From positions 1 to 32,385 of the forward strand of contig JALSTK010000160.1 of the NCBI GenBank assembly GCA_026983775.1: a stretch of DNA of 32,385 nt. The letters are read 5' to 3'. Source of the DNA: Calditrichia bacterium. Lineage in GTDB: Bacteria; Calditrichota; Calditrichia; Calditrichales; Calditrichaceae. Shown here piece by piece: positions 16,078 through 25,340 of this stretch. Each line of letters starts with the position of its first letter. Position 1 is the first letter of the stretch. The position numbers and the translations under genes were made by a program. A model generated the notes under the pieces. The model saw nothing but the letters and a program-made list of their open reading frames with translations. It did not search any database and was not told the origin of the DNA.

Positions 16078-17433
16078 ATGGAAAATAGAATGAAAGAACA
16101 GCATAATAGCGTACAAAAATTCATTAAACAATTTGAAACATTTGAACAGCATTTAAACGGCCGAAAATCGAGTGCGGTGCATCGCTTACGGCGCAAGGCT
16201 CTTTCGGATTTTCGTGAGATAGGATTTCCGGGATCGAAAAACGAGCAGTGGCGATTTACCGATTTGAGCGCTTTATTAAATACTCTGTTTGAAAGTCATC
16301 ATTTAAATCCACCCGCCGGACTCCGAAAAGCGGACATAAATTCTTTTACTTTCAATAATAATGAAATTCAACTCGTTTTTGTCGATGGCTTTTTTATTCC
16401 CGAATTATCGGATAGAGAACAGTTGCCCGATAATGTAGTGGTAGACAGCCTTAAAACGGTCTATTCTCATCAGGCGGAACCATTTGTTTCTGAAATGGAA
16501 AATGACCGCTTGTTTCAGGATGATTCATTCCGGGCATTAAACGCAGCCTTTCTGTGGGATGGGGCCTTCATCGAGATCGGGAGCGGCGTGGAATTAAATC
16601 GTCCTATCCATCTTTTATTTTTCGCTTCAAAGGAAGCCGACGGTAAAATGGATCATCCTCATAACCGTATCTATCTGCGGAAAGGTGCTTCGGCTAAAAT
16701 TGTTGAAAGTTTCATAAGTCTCAATACGGGTACGCATTTTACCAATGCACTGAGCCGGGTCGAATTGGCAGAGAATGCCCGCCTCGAGCACTATCATTTG
16801 CAGAACGAGAATTTGCAGAGTTTCCATATAGGTAATACCCTGGTTAAACAAGACCGCAGCAGTTTTTATGCATCGACCTCACTCACCTTCGGTGGAAAGT
16901 TAACCAGGAACAATATCGTTACCTCTTTAATCGGCGAAGGTGCGGAAACCGTGTTGAACGGATTATATATGGGACAGGCGGATCAACATATCGATAATAA
17001 TACGGTTATTCGCCATGAAACCTCCGCCGGTACCAGTCACGAGCTTTACCAGGGAATTTTGATGAACCGGTCACGCGGAGTATTTAGCGGTTTGATTTTG
17101 GTTCAACCGCATGCCCAGAAGACCGATGCCCGCCAGTCCAATAATGCTCTTCTCTTATCCGATGAAGCCAGAATCGACAGCAAACCTCAATTGGAAATTT
17201 ATGCCGACGATGTCAAATGCACGCACGGCGCCACCGTAGGCAGATTAGATAAAGAGGCTATTTTTTATTTACGGGCCCGGGGTATAGATGTGCAGGAAGC
17301 CAAAAATATGCTCACCTTCGCCTTTGCTGAAAAAGTTACCGAAAAAATTTCGATTCAACCGTTGCGTCGGATTGTTGAATCCTTAATTTTAAAGCGATTT
17401 AAGACTATAGAACATTTTAACATCGAAATGTAG
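16078..17433 (+). CDS. sufD: SufD, Fe-S scaffold subunit
   Basis: SufD pairs with SufB in the SufBC2D complex and contributes to iron entry. The 451-residue protein opens with the helical region containing 'GFPGSKNEQWRFTDL', continues as a beta-helix, and carries the diagnostic CTHGATVGRLDKEAIFYLRA segment with the conserved histidine near the cluster assembly site. It ends in the sequence 'RGIDVQEAKNMLTFAFAEKV'. It starts six bases after the sufC stop. The length is near the family norm. Confidence 0.95.
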   Translation: MENRMKEQHNSVQKFIKQFETFEQHLNGRKSSAVHRLRRKALSDFREIGFPGSKNEQWRFTDLSALLNTLFESHHLNPPAGLRKADINSFTFNNNEIQLVFVDGFFIPELSDREQLPDNVVVDSLKTVYSHQAEPFVSEMENDRLFQDDSFRALNAAFLWDGAFIEIGSGVELNRPIHLLFFASKEADGKMDHPHNRIYLRKGASAKIVESFISLNTGTHFTNALSRVELAENARLEHYHLQNENLQSFHIGNTLVKQDRSSFYASTSLTFGGKLTRNNIVTSLIGEGAETVLNGLYMGQADQHIDNNTVIRHETSAGTSHELYQGILMNRSRGVFSGLILVQPHAQKTDARQSNNALLLSDEARIDSKPQLEIYADDVKCTHGATVGRLDKEAIFYLRARGIDVQEAKNMLTFAFAEKVTEKISIQPLRRIVESLILKRFKTIEHFNIEM

Positions 17434-17442
17434 GAAAACAAA

Positions 17443-17910
17443 ATGGATAGTGAATTTCGGGAACTCTATCAGCAGATCATTCTGGATCATAATAAATCTC
17501 CGCGCAATTACGGGCACTTAGACGATGCCACCCATGTTCTGGACGGACAAAACCCGGTTTGTGGCGATCACTACACAATTTATTTAAAGGTGAAGGATAA
17601 TATCATTGAGCAAGCCCGTTTTGAGGGTTCCGGTTGTGCCATATCCAAAGCATCGGCTTCTATAATGACCGAGACCATAAAGGGTAAAACAATAGAAGAA
17701 GCGGATCGCTATTTTGAATGGTTCCATAAAATTTTAACCGGCAGCGTTGATGTGAACGAATCACTGCTGAAAGTGGGTAAGTTGGCAGCCTTTGCCGGAG
17801 TGGCGGATTTCCCGGTTCGTGTCAAATGCGCGACTCTGGCCTGGCATACCATGCATAATGCTTTACATAATAAAAAGGAACGTGTTTCAACAGAGGAAGA
17901 TGAAGCTTGA
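17443..17910 (+). CDS. sufU: SufU, sulfur-transfer zinc protein
   Basis: SufU is the IscU-like protein that accepts sulfur from SufS by zinc-ligand exchange and relays it to SufB. The 155-residue protein retains all the expected zinc and active-site residues: C40 and D42 in NPVCGDHY, C65 in EGSGCAIS and C129 in RVKCATLAW. The insertion between the second and third cysteines (residues about 85-115) distinguishes SufU from IscU scaffolds, and the lysine/arginine in place of the IscU LPPVK region agrees. It starts nine bases after sufD. Its stop overlaps the proposed TTG start of the next gene. Confidence 0.95.
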   Translation: MDSEFRELYQQIILDHNKSPRNYGHLDDATHVLDGQNPVCGDHYTIYLKVKDNIIEQARFEGSGCAISKASASIMTETIKGKTIEEADRYFEWFHKILTGSVDVNESLLKVGKLAAFAGVADFPVRVKCATLAWHTMHNALHNKKERVSTEEDEA

Positions 17911-18248
17911 CAACAGAGATGAACGATCAGGAGAACAGGGAAAAAATAACCAGAGAAATGGTCATCGAGAAACTACATACCGTATATGACCCTGAAATCC
18001 CGGCCGATGTCTGGGAACTGGGTCTGGTGTATGATATACGGATCGACGAGCAAAATAATGTGGATATCGAAATGACTATGACCACCCCTAATTGTCCGGA
18101 AGCACAGTCCATCCCCATGAGAACCCAGTGGGCTGTGGAAGAAATTCCGGGGATCGGTTCGGTTAATGTCCAATTGGTCTGGGATCCGCCCTGGAATCCG
18201 GACATGATGTCCGAAGTTGCTAAAGTTCAATTGGGTTATATTTTTTGA
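17907..18248 (+). CDS. DUF59 (MIP18/SufT-like) Fe-S assembly factor, copy 2
   Basis: This second DUF59 protein (113 residues from TTG 17907) has YDPEI (residues 27-31), 'WELGLVYDI', the conserved cysteine C63 in TTPNCPEAQSI, and an ending VWDPPWN.PDMMSE..K.QLGYIF close to that of copy 1. The start is uncertain. TTG 17907 overlaps the sufU stop (TTGA) with AGAGG ten bases upstream and would give translational coupling; ATG 17919 is the simpler choice and would remove four residues. Its place between sufU and sufS supports a role in SUF-dependent cluster assembly or delivery. Confidence 0.9.
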   Translation: MTTEMNDQENREKITREMVIEKLHTVYDPEIPADVWELGLVYDIRIDEQNNVDIEMTMTTPNCPEAQSIPMRTQWAVEEIPGIGSVNVQLVWDPPWNPDMMSEVAKVQLGYIF

Positions 18249-18263
18249 AAGACAGGAAAAATA

Positions 18264-19520
18264 ATGGAAACGATTATCGCAGCCACACCAACCACACTCA
18301 ATTTTGATGTGCAAAATATCCGCAAGAATTTTCCCATTTTAAATGAGCAGGTTCATGGTCATCCGCTTATATATTTTGATAATGCAGCCACAACCCAGAA
18401 GCCCCGGCAGGTCATTGAGGCCATATCCGATTATTATCAGCACTCCAACGCCAATGTGCATCGTGCGATTCATACATTGGGTGAACAGGCCACAGAGGGT
18501 TATGAAGAAGCAAGACGTAAAATTGCCCGTTTTATTAATGCCGAATCCGAGAAACAGATTATTTTTACCAGAGGAACAACCGAATCCATTAATCTGGTAG
18601 CTTCGGCCTGGGGAGAAAAATTCGTAGGGCAGGGGGATGAAATTATTGTTACCGAAATGGAACACCACAGCAATCTGATTCCCTGGCAACTGCTGGCCGA
18701 AAAGGTCGGCGCGAAATTGCGCTATATCCCCTTTACTGAAGATGGCACCCTCGATACTTCGTTATTTGAAACTCTTTTGAATAAACAAACTAAAATTGTG
18801 GCTCTTACCCATATGTCTAATGTATTCGGTACGATTAATCCTATTAAAAAAATAGTACGTTTGGCTCACGATCGCGGCATACCCGTGCTTCTCGATGGCG
18901 CACAAAGTGTTCCTCATTTACCGATTGATGTTCAATCTCTGGATTGCGATTTTTTGGCGTTCTCCGGACATAAAATGGTAGGGCCGACCGGGATCGGCGT
19001 CCTCTATGCCAAGACCAATCGTCTGGAAAATATGAATCCCTACCAGGGCGGCGGCGAGATGATCAATGCCGTTTGGCTGGATCGCGCTACCTGGGCTGAA
19101 ATTCCGCATAAGTTCGAAGCCGGAACCCCTAATATCGCCGGAGCAATCGGTCTGGGCGCAGCTATTGACTTTCTTCAGCAAATCGGTATGAAGCAGATTA
19201 CCTTGTATGAACAACAGTTGACTACCTACGCATTGGAGCGAATGACCCGGTTTAAAGAAATGACGATTTATGGCCATGCTCCTGAGCGGGGCAGTGCGAT
19301 TTCGTTTAATCTGGGATCGATTCATCCCCATGATATGGCTCAGTTCCTGGATCAATATGGGGTGGCGATCCGGGCCGGACATCACTGTGCGCAGCCCATT
19401 ATGCGTAAACTGAATGTAGCGGCAGTGAACCGCGCCAGTTTTTATTTTTACAATACAACCGAAGAGATCGATGCCTTTATCGATGTACTTAAAAAAGCCC
19501 GCGATTTCTTCGATTTTTAG
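18264..19520 (+). CDS. sufS: SufS, group II cysteine desulfurase
   Basis: SufS uses pyridoxal phosphate to take sulfur from cysteine, leaving a persulfide that SufU collects. In the 418-residue protein K237 in FSGHKMVGPTGIG is the PLP lysine and C375 in RAGHHCAQP the persulfide cysteine. Other family segments are 'YFDNAATTQKP', 'NANVHRAIHTLGEQAT', 'RGTTESINLVA' and 'EMEHHSNLIPWQ'. The RAGHHCAQP motif marks group II (SufS/CsdA) rather than IscS/NifS. It is the last gene of the operon, 15 bases after DUF59 copy 2, whereas many suf operons place sufS between sufD and sufU. Confidence 0.97.
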   Translation: METIIAATPTTLNFDVQNIRKNFPILNEQVHGHPLIYFDNAATTQKPRQVIEAISDYYQHSNANVHRAIHTLGEQATEGYEEARRKIARFINAESEKQIIFTRGTTESINLVASAWGEKFVGQGDEIIVTEMEHHSNLIPWQLLAEKVGAKLRYIPFTEDGTLDTSLFETLLNKQTKIVALTHMSNVFGTINPIKKIVRLAHDRGIPVLLDGAQSVPHLPIDVQSLDCDFLAFSGHKMVGPTGIGVLYAKTNRLENMNPYQGGGEMINAVWLDRATWAEIPHKFEAGTPNIAGAIGLGAAIDFLQQIGMKQITLYEQQLTTYALERMTRFKEMTIYGHAPERGSAISFNLGSIHPHDMAQFLDQYGVAIRAGHHCAQPIMRKLNVAAVNRASFYFYNTTEEIDAFIDVLKKARDFFDF

Positions 19521-19644
19521 AGCCCCCCATTTTTAATAGAGTCAGGTAAACAGAATGAATGATCCGGACAATTTCTTCCCTAATTTCCTGATTTATGTAA
19601 AGCAGGGCTCATGTCCTCAGATAATTCGCCGATTTTAATCTAAG

Positions 19645-19688
19645 AGTTGCTCTTCTCACTCTCAGGGAATTTTGATGGGCAACTTTTT
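19645..19688 (+). terminator. Possible terminator after the suf operon
   Basis: AGTTGCTC (19645-19652) can pair with GGGCAACT (19677-19684), with one G:U, across a 24-base loop, followed by five T. The long loop makes it weak, but it is the only candidate between sufS and the endonuclease gene. A short 27-codon frame at 19555 in the same gap lacks any support. Confidence 0.4.
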
Positions 19689-19710
19689 AACTTAGAATGA
19701 AGGGGAAAAT

Positions 19711-21339
19711 ATGAAAAGGATTTCAACCGTCTATCTGGTTTTATTTTTTATTAACCTTTCCTTTGCGCAATCGGACGGCCTGCTCTATCCCGGCCTTACG
19801 GGCCAGCCCCTGATCAATCAATTACGTGCGGATTATAAACCGGCTCATGTACTTGGCTATGATGCCGCCCGCGATACCATGTTCGCGGTGATCGATAATC
19901 ATAATCACTATGTAACCGGGGTCTATAGCGGTTATACGATTTATATCGATTCTACGGCCGATCCCAGTACCGATGCCTACAATAAAGACATGAATACGGA
20001 ACATACCTGGCCCCAGAGCAAAGGGGCCGATACGGGAAATGCTCATAGCGATCTTCACCATCTTTACCCGGTCCGTGCCGAAGTCAATTCTTCCCGCAGC
20101 AATGATCCTTTTGCCGAAATCGTGGATACTGAAACGGATACCTGGTGGCGGCTCGATTATTCACAGTCTACCATTCCCACTTCAAATATAGATGAATATA
20201 GTGAAAAAGATAACAGCGGCTATTTTGAACCCCGTGAAGATCATAAGGGAAATGTGGCCCGTTCCATGTTTTATTTTTACACCATGTATCAGGATCAGGC
20301 CGACAGTAATTTTTTTAATGAGCAAAAGGAAACATTGCGGCAGTGGAATCTGCTGGATTCGGTGGACAGCGCGGAACGGCAAAGAAGCCAATTGGTCGCC
20401 CGGTATCAGGATGGCAAGGAAAACCCTTTCGTGCTGGATACCACTCTGGTACGACGCGCTTATTTTACTCCGGACAGCGGAAGCAGCGGGGGTGATACTA
20501 CGGGCAGCGCTTCGGCCGGTGATGTGATTGTTACCGAAATCATGCAGAATCCCGGTTCCGTAGACGATACCAACGGAGAATGGTTTGAAATATATAATAC
20601 GACTTCTGAAGCGATTAATATCAACCACTGGTATATACGCGATAATGATACGGATGAGCATCAAATAGAAAACGGATCGGAACTGATGATCGAACCCCAC
20701 GATTATCTGGTACTGGGACGAAATGCCGATTCATCGGCCAACGGCGGTGTCCATGTAGATTATCAATATTCCGGATTCATTTTAGCCAACGGTGCGGATG
20801 AAGTCGTGCTCTTTTCTTCAGACGGAACAACGGAGATCGACCGGGTAGAATATGATGGAGGGCCTTTATGGCCGGACCCGAACGGAGCTTCCATGTATTT
20901 CACGGCTCATGCCGAGGACGACAATAATAATCCTGCCAATTGGTCTGTTTCCCAGCTGCCCTGGCAGGGGAGTGCGGGTGACGCCGGTTCCCCCGGTTAT
21001 GGCGATATTGTATCGGATATCCCGGCCTCTTCCACATCCTTACCCCTGGTCTATCGGCTATCCAATTATCCCAATCCGTTTGGAGCGGGGGCTCCTACGG
21101 CCGGTCATTCGGATTATGCGACTACGATTCGCTATGCACTGCGAAAGAATAGTACGGTCCGTTTGGTTGTTTACAATACCCTGGGGCAGGTCGTTAAGAA
21201 TTTGGTTGACGGTAGACAGTCCATGGGGGAACACCGGGTTGTTTTTAACGGTGCGGGTTTAGCCAGCGGCATCTATTTTTACCGGATTCAGGTCGGAACT
21301 GATTTTAAACATATGGGTAAAATGATCCTTATCCGATGA
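19711..21339 (+). CDS. Secreted endonuclease I with lamin-tail domain and type IX-type sorting domain
   Basis: The 542-residue protein has a signal peptide (MKRISTVYLVLFFINLSFA), then an endonuclease I domain (about 30-250) with 'NTEHTWPQSKGAD', 'HSDLHHLYPV' and 'NSSRSNDPFAEI'. These carry the histidine and asparagine residues of this metal-dependent, non-specific nuclease family. A lamin-tail domain follows (about 270-385: 'VIVTEIMQNP', 'EWFEIYNTT', 'WYIRDND'). The C-terminal sorting domain (about 445-542) has NYPNPF, 'YNTLGQVVKNL', 'GIYFYRIQ' and 'KMILIR'. The product is expected outside the cell, degrading extracellular DNA for nutrients or biofilm remodelling. AAGGGG precedes the start. 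The sorting domain has an unusual insertion of about 13 residues between NPF and TTIRY. Confidence 0.92.
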   Translation: MKRISTVYLVLFFINLSFAQSDGLLYPGLTGQPLINQLRADYKPAHVLGYDAARDTMFAVIDNHNHYVTGVYSGYTIYIDSTADPSTDAYNKDMNTEHTWPQSKGADTGNAHSDLHHLYPVRAEVNSSRSNDPFAEIVDTETDTWWRLDYSQSTIPTSNIDEYSEKDNSGYFEPREDHKGNVARSMFYFYTMYQDQADSNFFNEQKETLRQWNLLDSVDSAERQRSQLVARYQDGKENPFVLDTTLVRRAYFTPDSGSSGGDTTGSASAGDVIVTEIMQNPGSVDDTNGEWFEIYNTTSEAININHWYIRDNDTDEHQIENGSELMIEPHDYLVLGRNADSSANGGVHVDYQYSGFILANGADEVVLFSSDGTTEIDRVEYDGGPLWPDPNGASMYFTAHAEDDNNNPANWSVSQLPWQGSAGDAGSPGYGDIVSDIPASSTSLPLVYRLSNYPNPFGAGAPTAGHSDYATTIRYALRKNSTVRLVVYNTLGQVVKNLVDGRQSMGEHRVVFNGAGLASGIYFYRIQVGTDFKHMGKMILIR

Positions 21340-21635
21340 GCATCGGTTGATGTATTAATCTGAAAAGATAAGGAACCTGTTTTCCTGTTTGCCAGCTTCG
21401 GAAAGCAATAAGCACCTTATTTTCCTTCGGGGCATAATCGTCTTTTAGTCGATAGTATGAATCGTTTTAAGACAGGTCACTACTACCCTGGTTTAAATGC
21501 TCATCGATAATCCATCCTCTTCATGATGTCGGCCAATAATTACTCGAATTAGGTTGTATTAAACAGGCAATAACCGTATTTTACTTGGTTTCCAAATACC
21601 TATTCATTCCCATTCTGATTATGATTAAGGTTTCT
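21340..21635. other. Intergenic region upstream of the sensor kinase
   Basis: No gene is supported here. A weak promoter-like pair (TTGTAT 21554-21559, 17 bases, TATTTT 21577-21582) lies 53 bases before the kinase ATG. A 9-bp inverted repeat (CGATGAGCA 21335-21343, TGCTCATCG 21498-21506) spans the region but is not obviously functional. Confidence 0.35.
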
Positions 21636-24600
21636 ATGCGATCCAAAAATACAGCAACGATACCCTTACTTTTTTTTCAAATTCTTGTTTTACTGTACAG
21701 TGCCGCGGCCGGAGATTCTCCTGCTACAGAACGTGGCATACCTTTTATTAGAAACTATTCTCCAAAAGAGTACAATGCCAACGGCCAGAATTGGGCTGCT
21801 GTGCAGGATTCGAACGGAATCCTCTATTTTGCCAATGCGGGCGGAAGTGTTTTGCAGTATGACGGCGTATTGTGGACTTCTATTGCTGTGGGGAATGGCA
21901 GTATTGTAAGGGATATTCAGATCAATGGTTCAGGAACCATTTTCGTTGGTATGCAAGACGAATTCGGATATTTGGCCCTCAATGATTCCGGAACGTATGC
22001 CTATCACAGTCTGATGAATCGGATAGAATGCGGCCACACTAAATTCGGAGATATCTGGAAAATCGGCCTTACCTCAAAATATATCTATTTTCTCGAGCGC
22101 CATCATTTATTTCGGTTGAATAGAAAGGACCTGAGTGATTCAACAAAGTCTTTGCAAACGATTCACTCAAGCACCCGATTCCATAATATATTTGCAGGAC
22201 GCAACAATCAGCTCTTTGTTCACCAGGTTGATGTGGGACTGATGGAAACGGATTCAGACGGCTTCCATCTTGTTTTAAAAAGAAAATTTTTCAGGAAAGA
22301 TTTACTGGCCGGCATTCTTCCTTATGGTGATGCTCAATGGCTTGTAGCTACTCGCAGCCGGGGACTGTTTCTATATGCTAACAGCGGAAAAATCAGACCG
22401 TTCAAAACCAATATTGATAATCTACTGCAAAGCAGCCAATTATATCATGTTATTCGTCTTTCTGATGGAAATTTTGCGATTGCTTCAAAATATGGCGGAT
22501 TGTTTATCGTCTCGGAAAAAGGGAAACTCATTCAGCAGATTAATGAAACAGCGGGTCTGGCAAACAACACTGTTTGGTCGGTATTCGAAGACGCGCAACA
22601 GGGTTTGTGGTTGACTCTAAATGAGGGAATCGCCTATGTGAATTATAAATCACCCTTCGCAAACATCGATCAGCGGAACGGACTAAAGGGAAGCGTGCAC
22701 GACATTATCCGCCATAACGGGAAAATATATGTCACTACAAATTATGGACTGTTTTTATCTAAAACCAATGGGTCAAATCCGGGGCGAATTCATTTTACCC
22801 AAATGAAAGGAATTAACACATCAGGGTGGGATATGCTCTCGTCCCATGGGTTTTTGTTCATAGCGGCCAACTCCGGTATTTATCAACTTAAAGAAAATCA
22901 GGCCCGTTTATTGTTCAAATATGACCCATGGGGTTTTTATCAATCCAAAATCGATTCGAACCGTATATATATTGGTCTGGCTTCGGGCGTCACTTCTTTC
23001 TATATACGGAGAGATGGTTCCATCCATAATGAAGGTAAAATTCCGGGTATAGATATTGAAGCACGTACATTATCGGAAGATATTAAAGGAAATCTTTGGG
23101 TAGCCAGTTCCTATCAAGGGATCTTGCTTGCTTCCTCTATTGAGAAGTATTTTAATTCTGGAAATCGCCTTAAATTTACTCATTTTGACGAAAGTAACGG
23201 TTTACCGGGTAATCCGTTTGTTTTATTATCTGAGGGGAAAAAGGAGATTCTGTTTAATACGTCCCAAGGAATTTATCGTTTTGATGAGGATAAAAACAAA
23301 TTTTCTTTAAATCCGGATTATGCAGAACTCAATCAAAAAAAGTTTGGTGATGATACTTACCTGCTAACCCAATTGGATGCGTCCGGTAATATATGGAGCA
23401 ACATGGGGCAAAGAATCGTATTAAACCAACCGTCTGCGAAAGGCGTCTATCGGTTGACTGACAACTTATTCAGAGGACTTCCGGATCAGGAAATCCAATG
23501 TATTTACCCGGATGGTGCTCGTTTTGTATGGTTTGGGCATCGAAATGGAATTATTAAATATGACAGAGCGCGATCGTATTTTACGAATTTTCACTTTAAA
23601 ACCCTGATTCGTGAAACCATATTAAATAATCGCCACTTTTTACCGGGGAATCAATCCATCAGTTACAAAAATCATCTTCCGAATATTCAATACAGTTCCG
23701 GTAATATGCTTCGCTTCAAATTTGCAGCCCCATTTTATTTAAGTCCCCAAAAAACGGTTTATCAGTACAAATTGGAAAACTTTGATCGCAACTGGTCGGT
23801 CTGGTCATCGGAGATGCAAAAGGATTATACTAATTTACCGCAGGGCGCATACATATTTCGTGTAAAAGCAAAAAATGTTTATGGCCGGATTCAGGAAGCT
23901 GCCCCATACTCGTTTGTAATCCGGCCTCTCTGGTATCAGACAACCTGGGCTTATTTGCTGTTTTTCCTACTCCTGATCGGAATGATGATTTTCTTTAGCC
24001 GGCGTTTAATTTCATACAGCCATTCGAAAGCGCTCTTAGAGCACCAGCGCCGGGAAGAACAAAAACGTAACACCGAAGAAACCATTCGTAGTCAGGTTGC
24101 CGCCGATTTTCATGATGAACTGGGTACGCGCATCACACGTATTTCCCTTTTCAGCGCGATTCTAAAGGGTGAACTACCGAATGCTTCGGATACGGCTCAG
24201 GGTTATCTGGGGAAAATTAGTAAGAACGCCGACCGCCTATACGATGAAACCCGCGATTTTATCTGGCAGCTCGACCCGAAAAAAGACAGCCTGCCCGACT
24301 TTATTGCCCGCGTTAAATCATTTGGTGATGAATTATTTGAAGATACCGATATTCAGTTTGATGTTATTCAAAATATCCATAGCCTTTCCGCTATTAAGCT
24401 GGAAATGGATCAGCGCCGTAATTTGATTCGTATTATCAAAGAGGCTCTGCATAATGCGCTGAAATATGCACAGTGTAACCATATCTTTTTTGAAGTTTTC
24501 GAGCGCAACCATCATATTCATTTTCGGGTGCGTGATGACGGTATCGGTTTTTCTGCACAAAAAGAGAGTGATGGAATCGGATTAATAAACATGGGTCAGC

Positions 24601-24683
24601 GTGCCAAAAAAATTCAGGCAAAATTGATAATTAACAGTCTAGCCGGTAAAGGAACTCAGATAGAATTGAGTATGAATATATGA
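21636..24683 (+). CDS. Sensor histidine kinase with periplasmic propeller and Y_Y_Y domains
   Basis: The 1015-residue protein has a signal peptide/anchor (residues 1-25) and a long periplasmic part of propeller-type repeats (segments such as 'GIAYVNYKSPF', 'NGLPGNPFVLL', 'RNGIIKYDR'). A Y_Y_Y domain follows ('YKLENFDRNWSVWSSEMQKDY...LPQGAYIFRVKAKN'), then a membrane helix near 771-793. The cytoplasmic kinase has the HisKA_3-type phosphorylation site H826 in ADFHDELGTRI, N-box N940 in EALHNALKYA, and G-boxes DDGIGFS and GIGLINMG. This matches the large glycan/environment sensors common in Bacteroidota relatives, but without a fused receiver or AraC output. Start ATG 21636 has AAGG five bases upstream; TTG 21585 and ATG 21621 are less likely. 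Its stop overlaps the response regulator start (ATGA), so they are partners. Confidence 0.93.
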   Translation: MRSKNTATIPLLFFQILVLLYSAAAGDSPATERGIPFIRNYSPKEYNANGQNWAAVQDSNGILYFANAGGSVLQYDGVLWTSIAVGNGSIVRDIQINGSGTIFVGMQDEFGYLALNDSGTYAYHSLMNRIECGHTKFGDIWKIGLTSKYIYFLERHHLFRLNRKDLSDSTKSLQTIHSSTRFHNIFAGRNNQLFVHQVDVGLMETDSDGFHLVLKRKFFRKDLLAGILPYGDAQWLVATRSRGLFLYANSGKIRPFKTNIDNLLQSSQLYHVIRLSDGNFAIASKYGGLFIVSEKGKLIQQINETAGLANNTVWSVFEDAQQGLWLTLNEGIAYVNYKSPFANIDQRNGLKGSVHDIIRHNGKIYVTTNYGLFLSKTNGSNPGRIHFTQMKGINTSGWDMLSSHGFLFIAANSGIYQLKENQARLLFKYDPWGFYQSKIDSNRIYIGLASGVTSFYIRRDGSIHNEGKIPGIDIEARTLSEDIKGNLWVASSYQGILLASSIEKYFNSGNRLKFTHFDESNGLPGNPFVLLSEGKKEILFNTSQGIYRFDEDKNKFSLNPDYAELNQKKFGDDTYLLTQLDASGNIWSNMGQRIVLNQPSAKGVYRLTDNLFRGLPDQEIQCIYPDGARFVWFGHRNGIIKYDRARSYFTNFHFKTLIRETILNNRHFLPGNQSISYKNHLPNIQYSSGNMLRFKFAAPFYLSPQKTVYQYKLENFDRNWSVWSSEMQKDYTNLPQGAYIFRVKAKNVYGRIQEAAPYSFVIRPLWYQTTWAYLLFFLLLIGMMIFFSRRLISYSHSKALLEHQRREEQKRNTEETIRSQVAADFHDELGTRITRISLFSAILKGELPNASDTAQGYLGKISKNADRLYDETRDFIWQLDPKKDSLPDFIARVKSFGDELFEDTDIQFDVIQNIHSLSAIKLEMDQRRNLIRIIKEALHNALKYAQCNHIFFEVFERNHHIHFRVRDDGIGFSAQKESDGIGLINMGQRAKKIQAKLIINSLAGKGTQIELSMNI

Positions 24684-25300
24684 TCAAAATCAGTATCATC
24701 GAAGATGACAAAGATATACGCGAAAGTCTGGCGATTTTATTAAACGGCACACTGGATTTTGAATGTCTTTCCACATACGTAACCTGTGAATCAGCGATAG
24801 ATAAAATTGAAGACGACAAACCGGATGTCATTTTGATGGATATTAATCTTCCCGGTATCAGCGGAATTGAGGGTACAAAAATCATCAAAAAGAAATTACC
24901 CGCAATAGAAATCATTATGCTGACCATCAGCGATAATGAAAATGATATATTTAATTCGCTTTGTGCCGGCGCATGCGGATATTTGAAAAAGAATACACCG
25001 CCTCATAAATTGATCGAAGCCATAAAGGAAGCGGTGAACGGCGGCGCCCCGATGAGTATGGATGTGGCCCGACTGGTGGTGAATTCTTTCAAAAAAGAAA
25101 CACGGAAAAATGATTTAACCGCAAGAGAAACAGAAATTCTAAGGAATTTATGTGACGGCAGCAGTTATAAAAAAATAGCCGGCGAACTGTTTATTGATTT
25201 AAATACCGTTAAATTTCATATCCGTAATATTTACCGCAAACTGGAGGTTAACTCCAAAGGCGAGGCCATCGCTAAGGCAATGAAAGAAAATCTCACCTGA
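24680..25300 (+). CDS. NarL/FixJ-type response regulator
   Basis: The 206-residue protein has a receiver domain (about 1-120) with acidic pocket E8-D9-D10, phospho-acceptor D54 in VILMDINLPG, and lysine in YLKKNTPPH. A LuxR-type helix-turn-helix follows (about 142-203): LTARETEILRNLCDGSSYKKI, 'LNTVKFHIRNIYRKLEV'. It is read directly after the kinase with a four-base overlap and is certainly its partner. The target is not shown by sequence; the palindrome at 25501-25516, in the promoter region of the next operon, is a plausible binding site because NarL-type regulators bind inverted repeats as dimers. Confidence 0.95.
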   Translation: MIKISIIEDDKDIRESLAILLNGTLDFECLSTYVTCESAIDKIEDDKPDVILMDINLPGISGIEGTKIIKKKLPAIEIIMLTISDNENDIFNSLCAGACGYLKKNTPPHKLIEAIKEAVNGGAPMSMDVARLVVNSFKKETRKNDLTARETEILRNLCDGSSYKKIAGELFIDLNTVKFHIRNIYRKLEVNSKGEAIAKAMKENLT

Positions 25301-25340
25301 CCGATTGTGCCAGCCTGTCGCCTCCGGATGCGCGCACGTT

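Noticed and set aside
19555-19638. 27-codon frame between sufS and the endonuclease gene
   Set aside because: No conserved features, no clear ribosome-binding site, and too short to distinguish from chance.
20182-20700. 172-codon reverse-strand frame inside the endonuclease gene
   Set aside because: Ile/Arg-rich nonsense composition, no ribosome-binding site, antisense to a conserved multi-domain protein.
21333-21346. CCGATGAGCATCGG palindrome at the endonuclease stop codon as terminator
   Set aside because: Full pairing leaves a two-base loop and no T-run follows.
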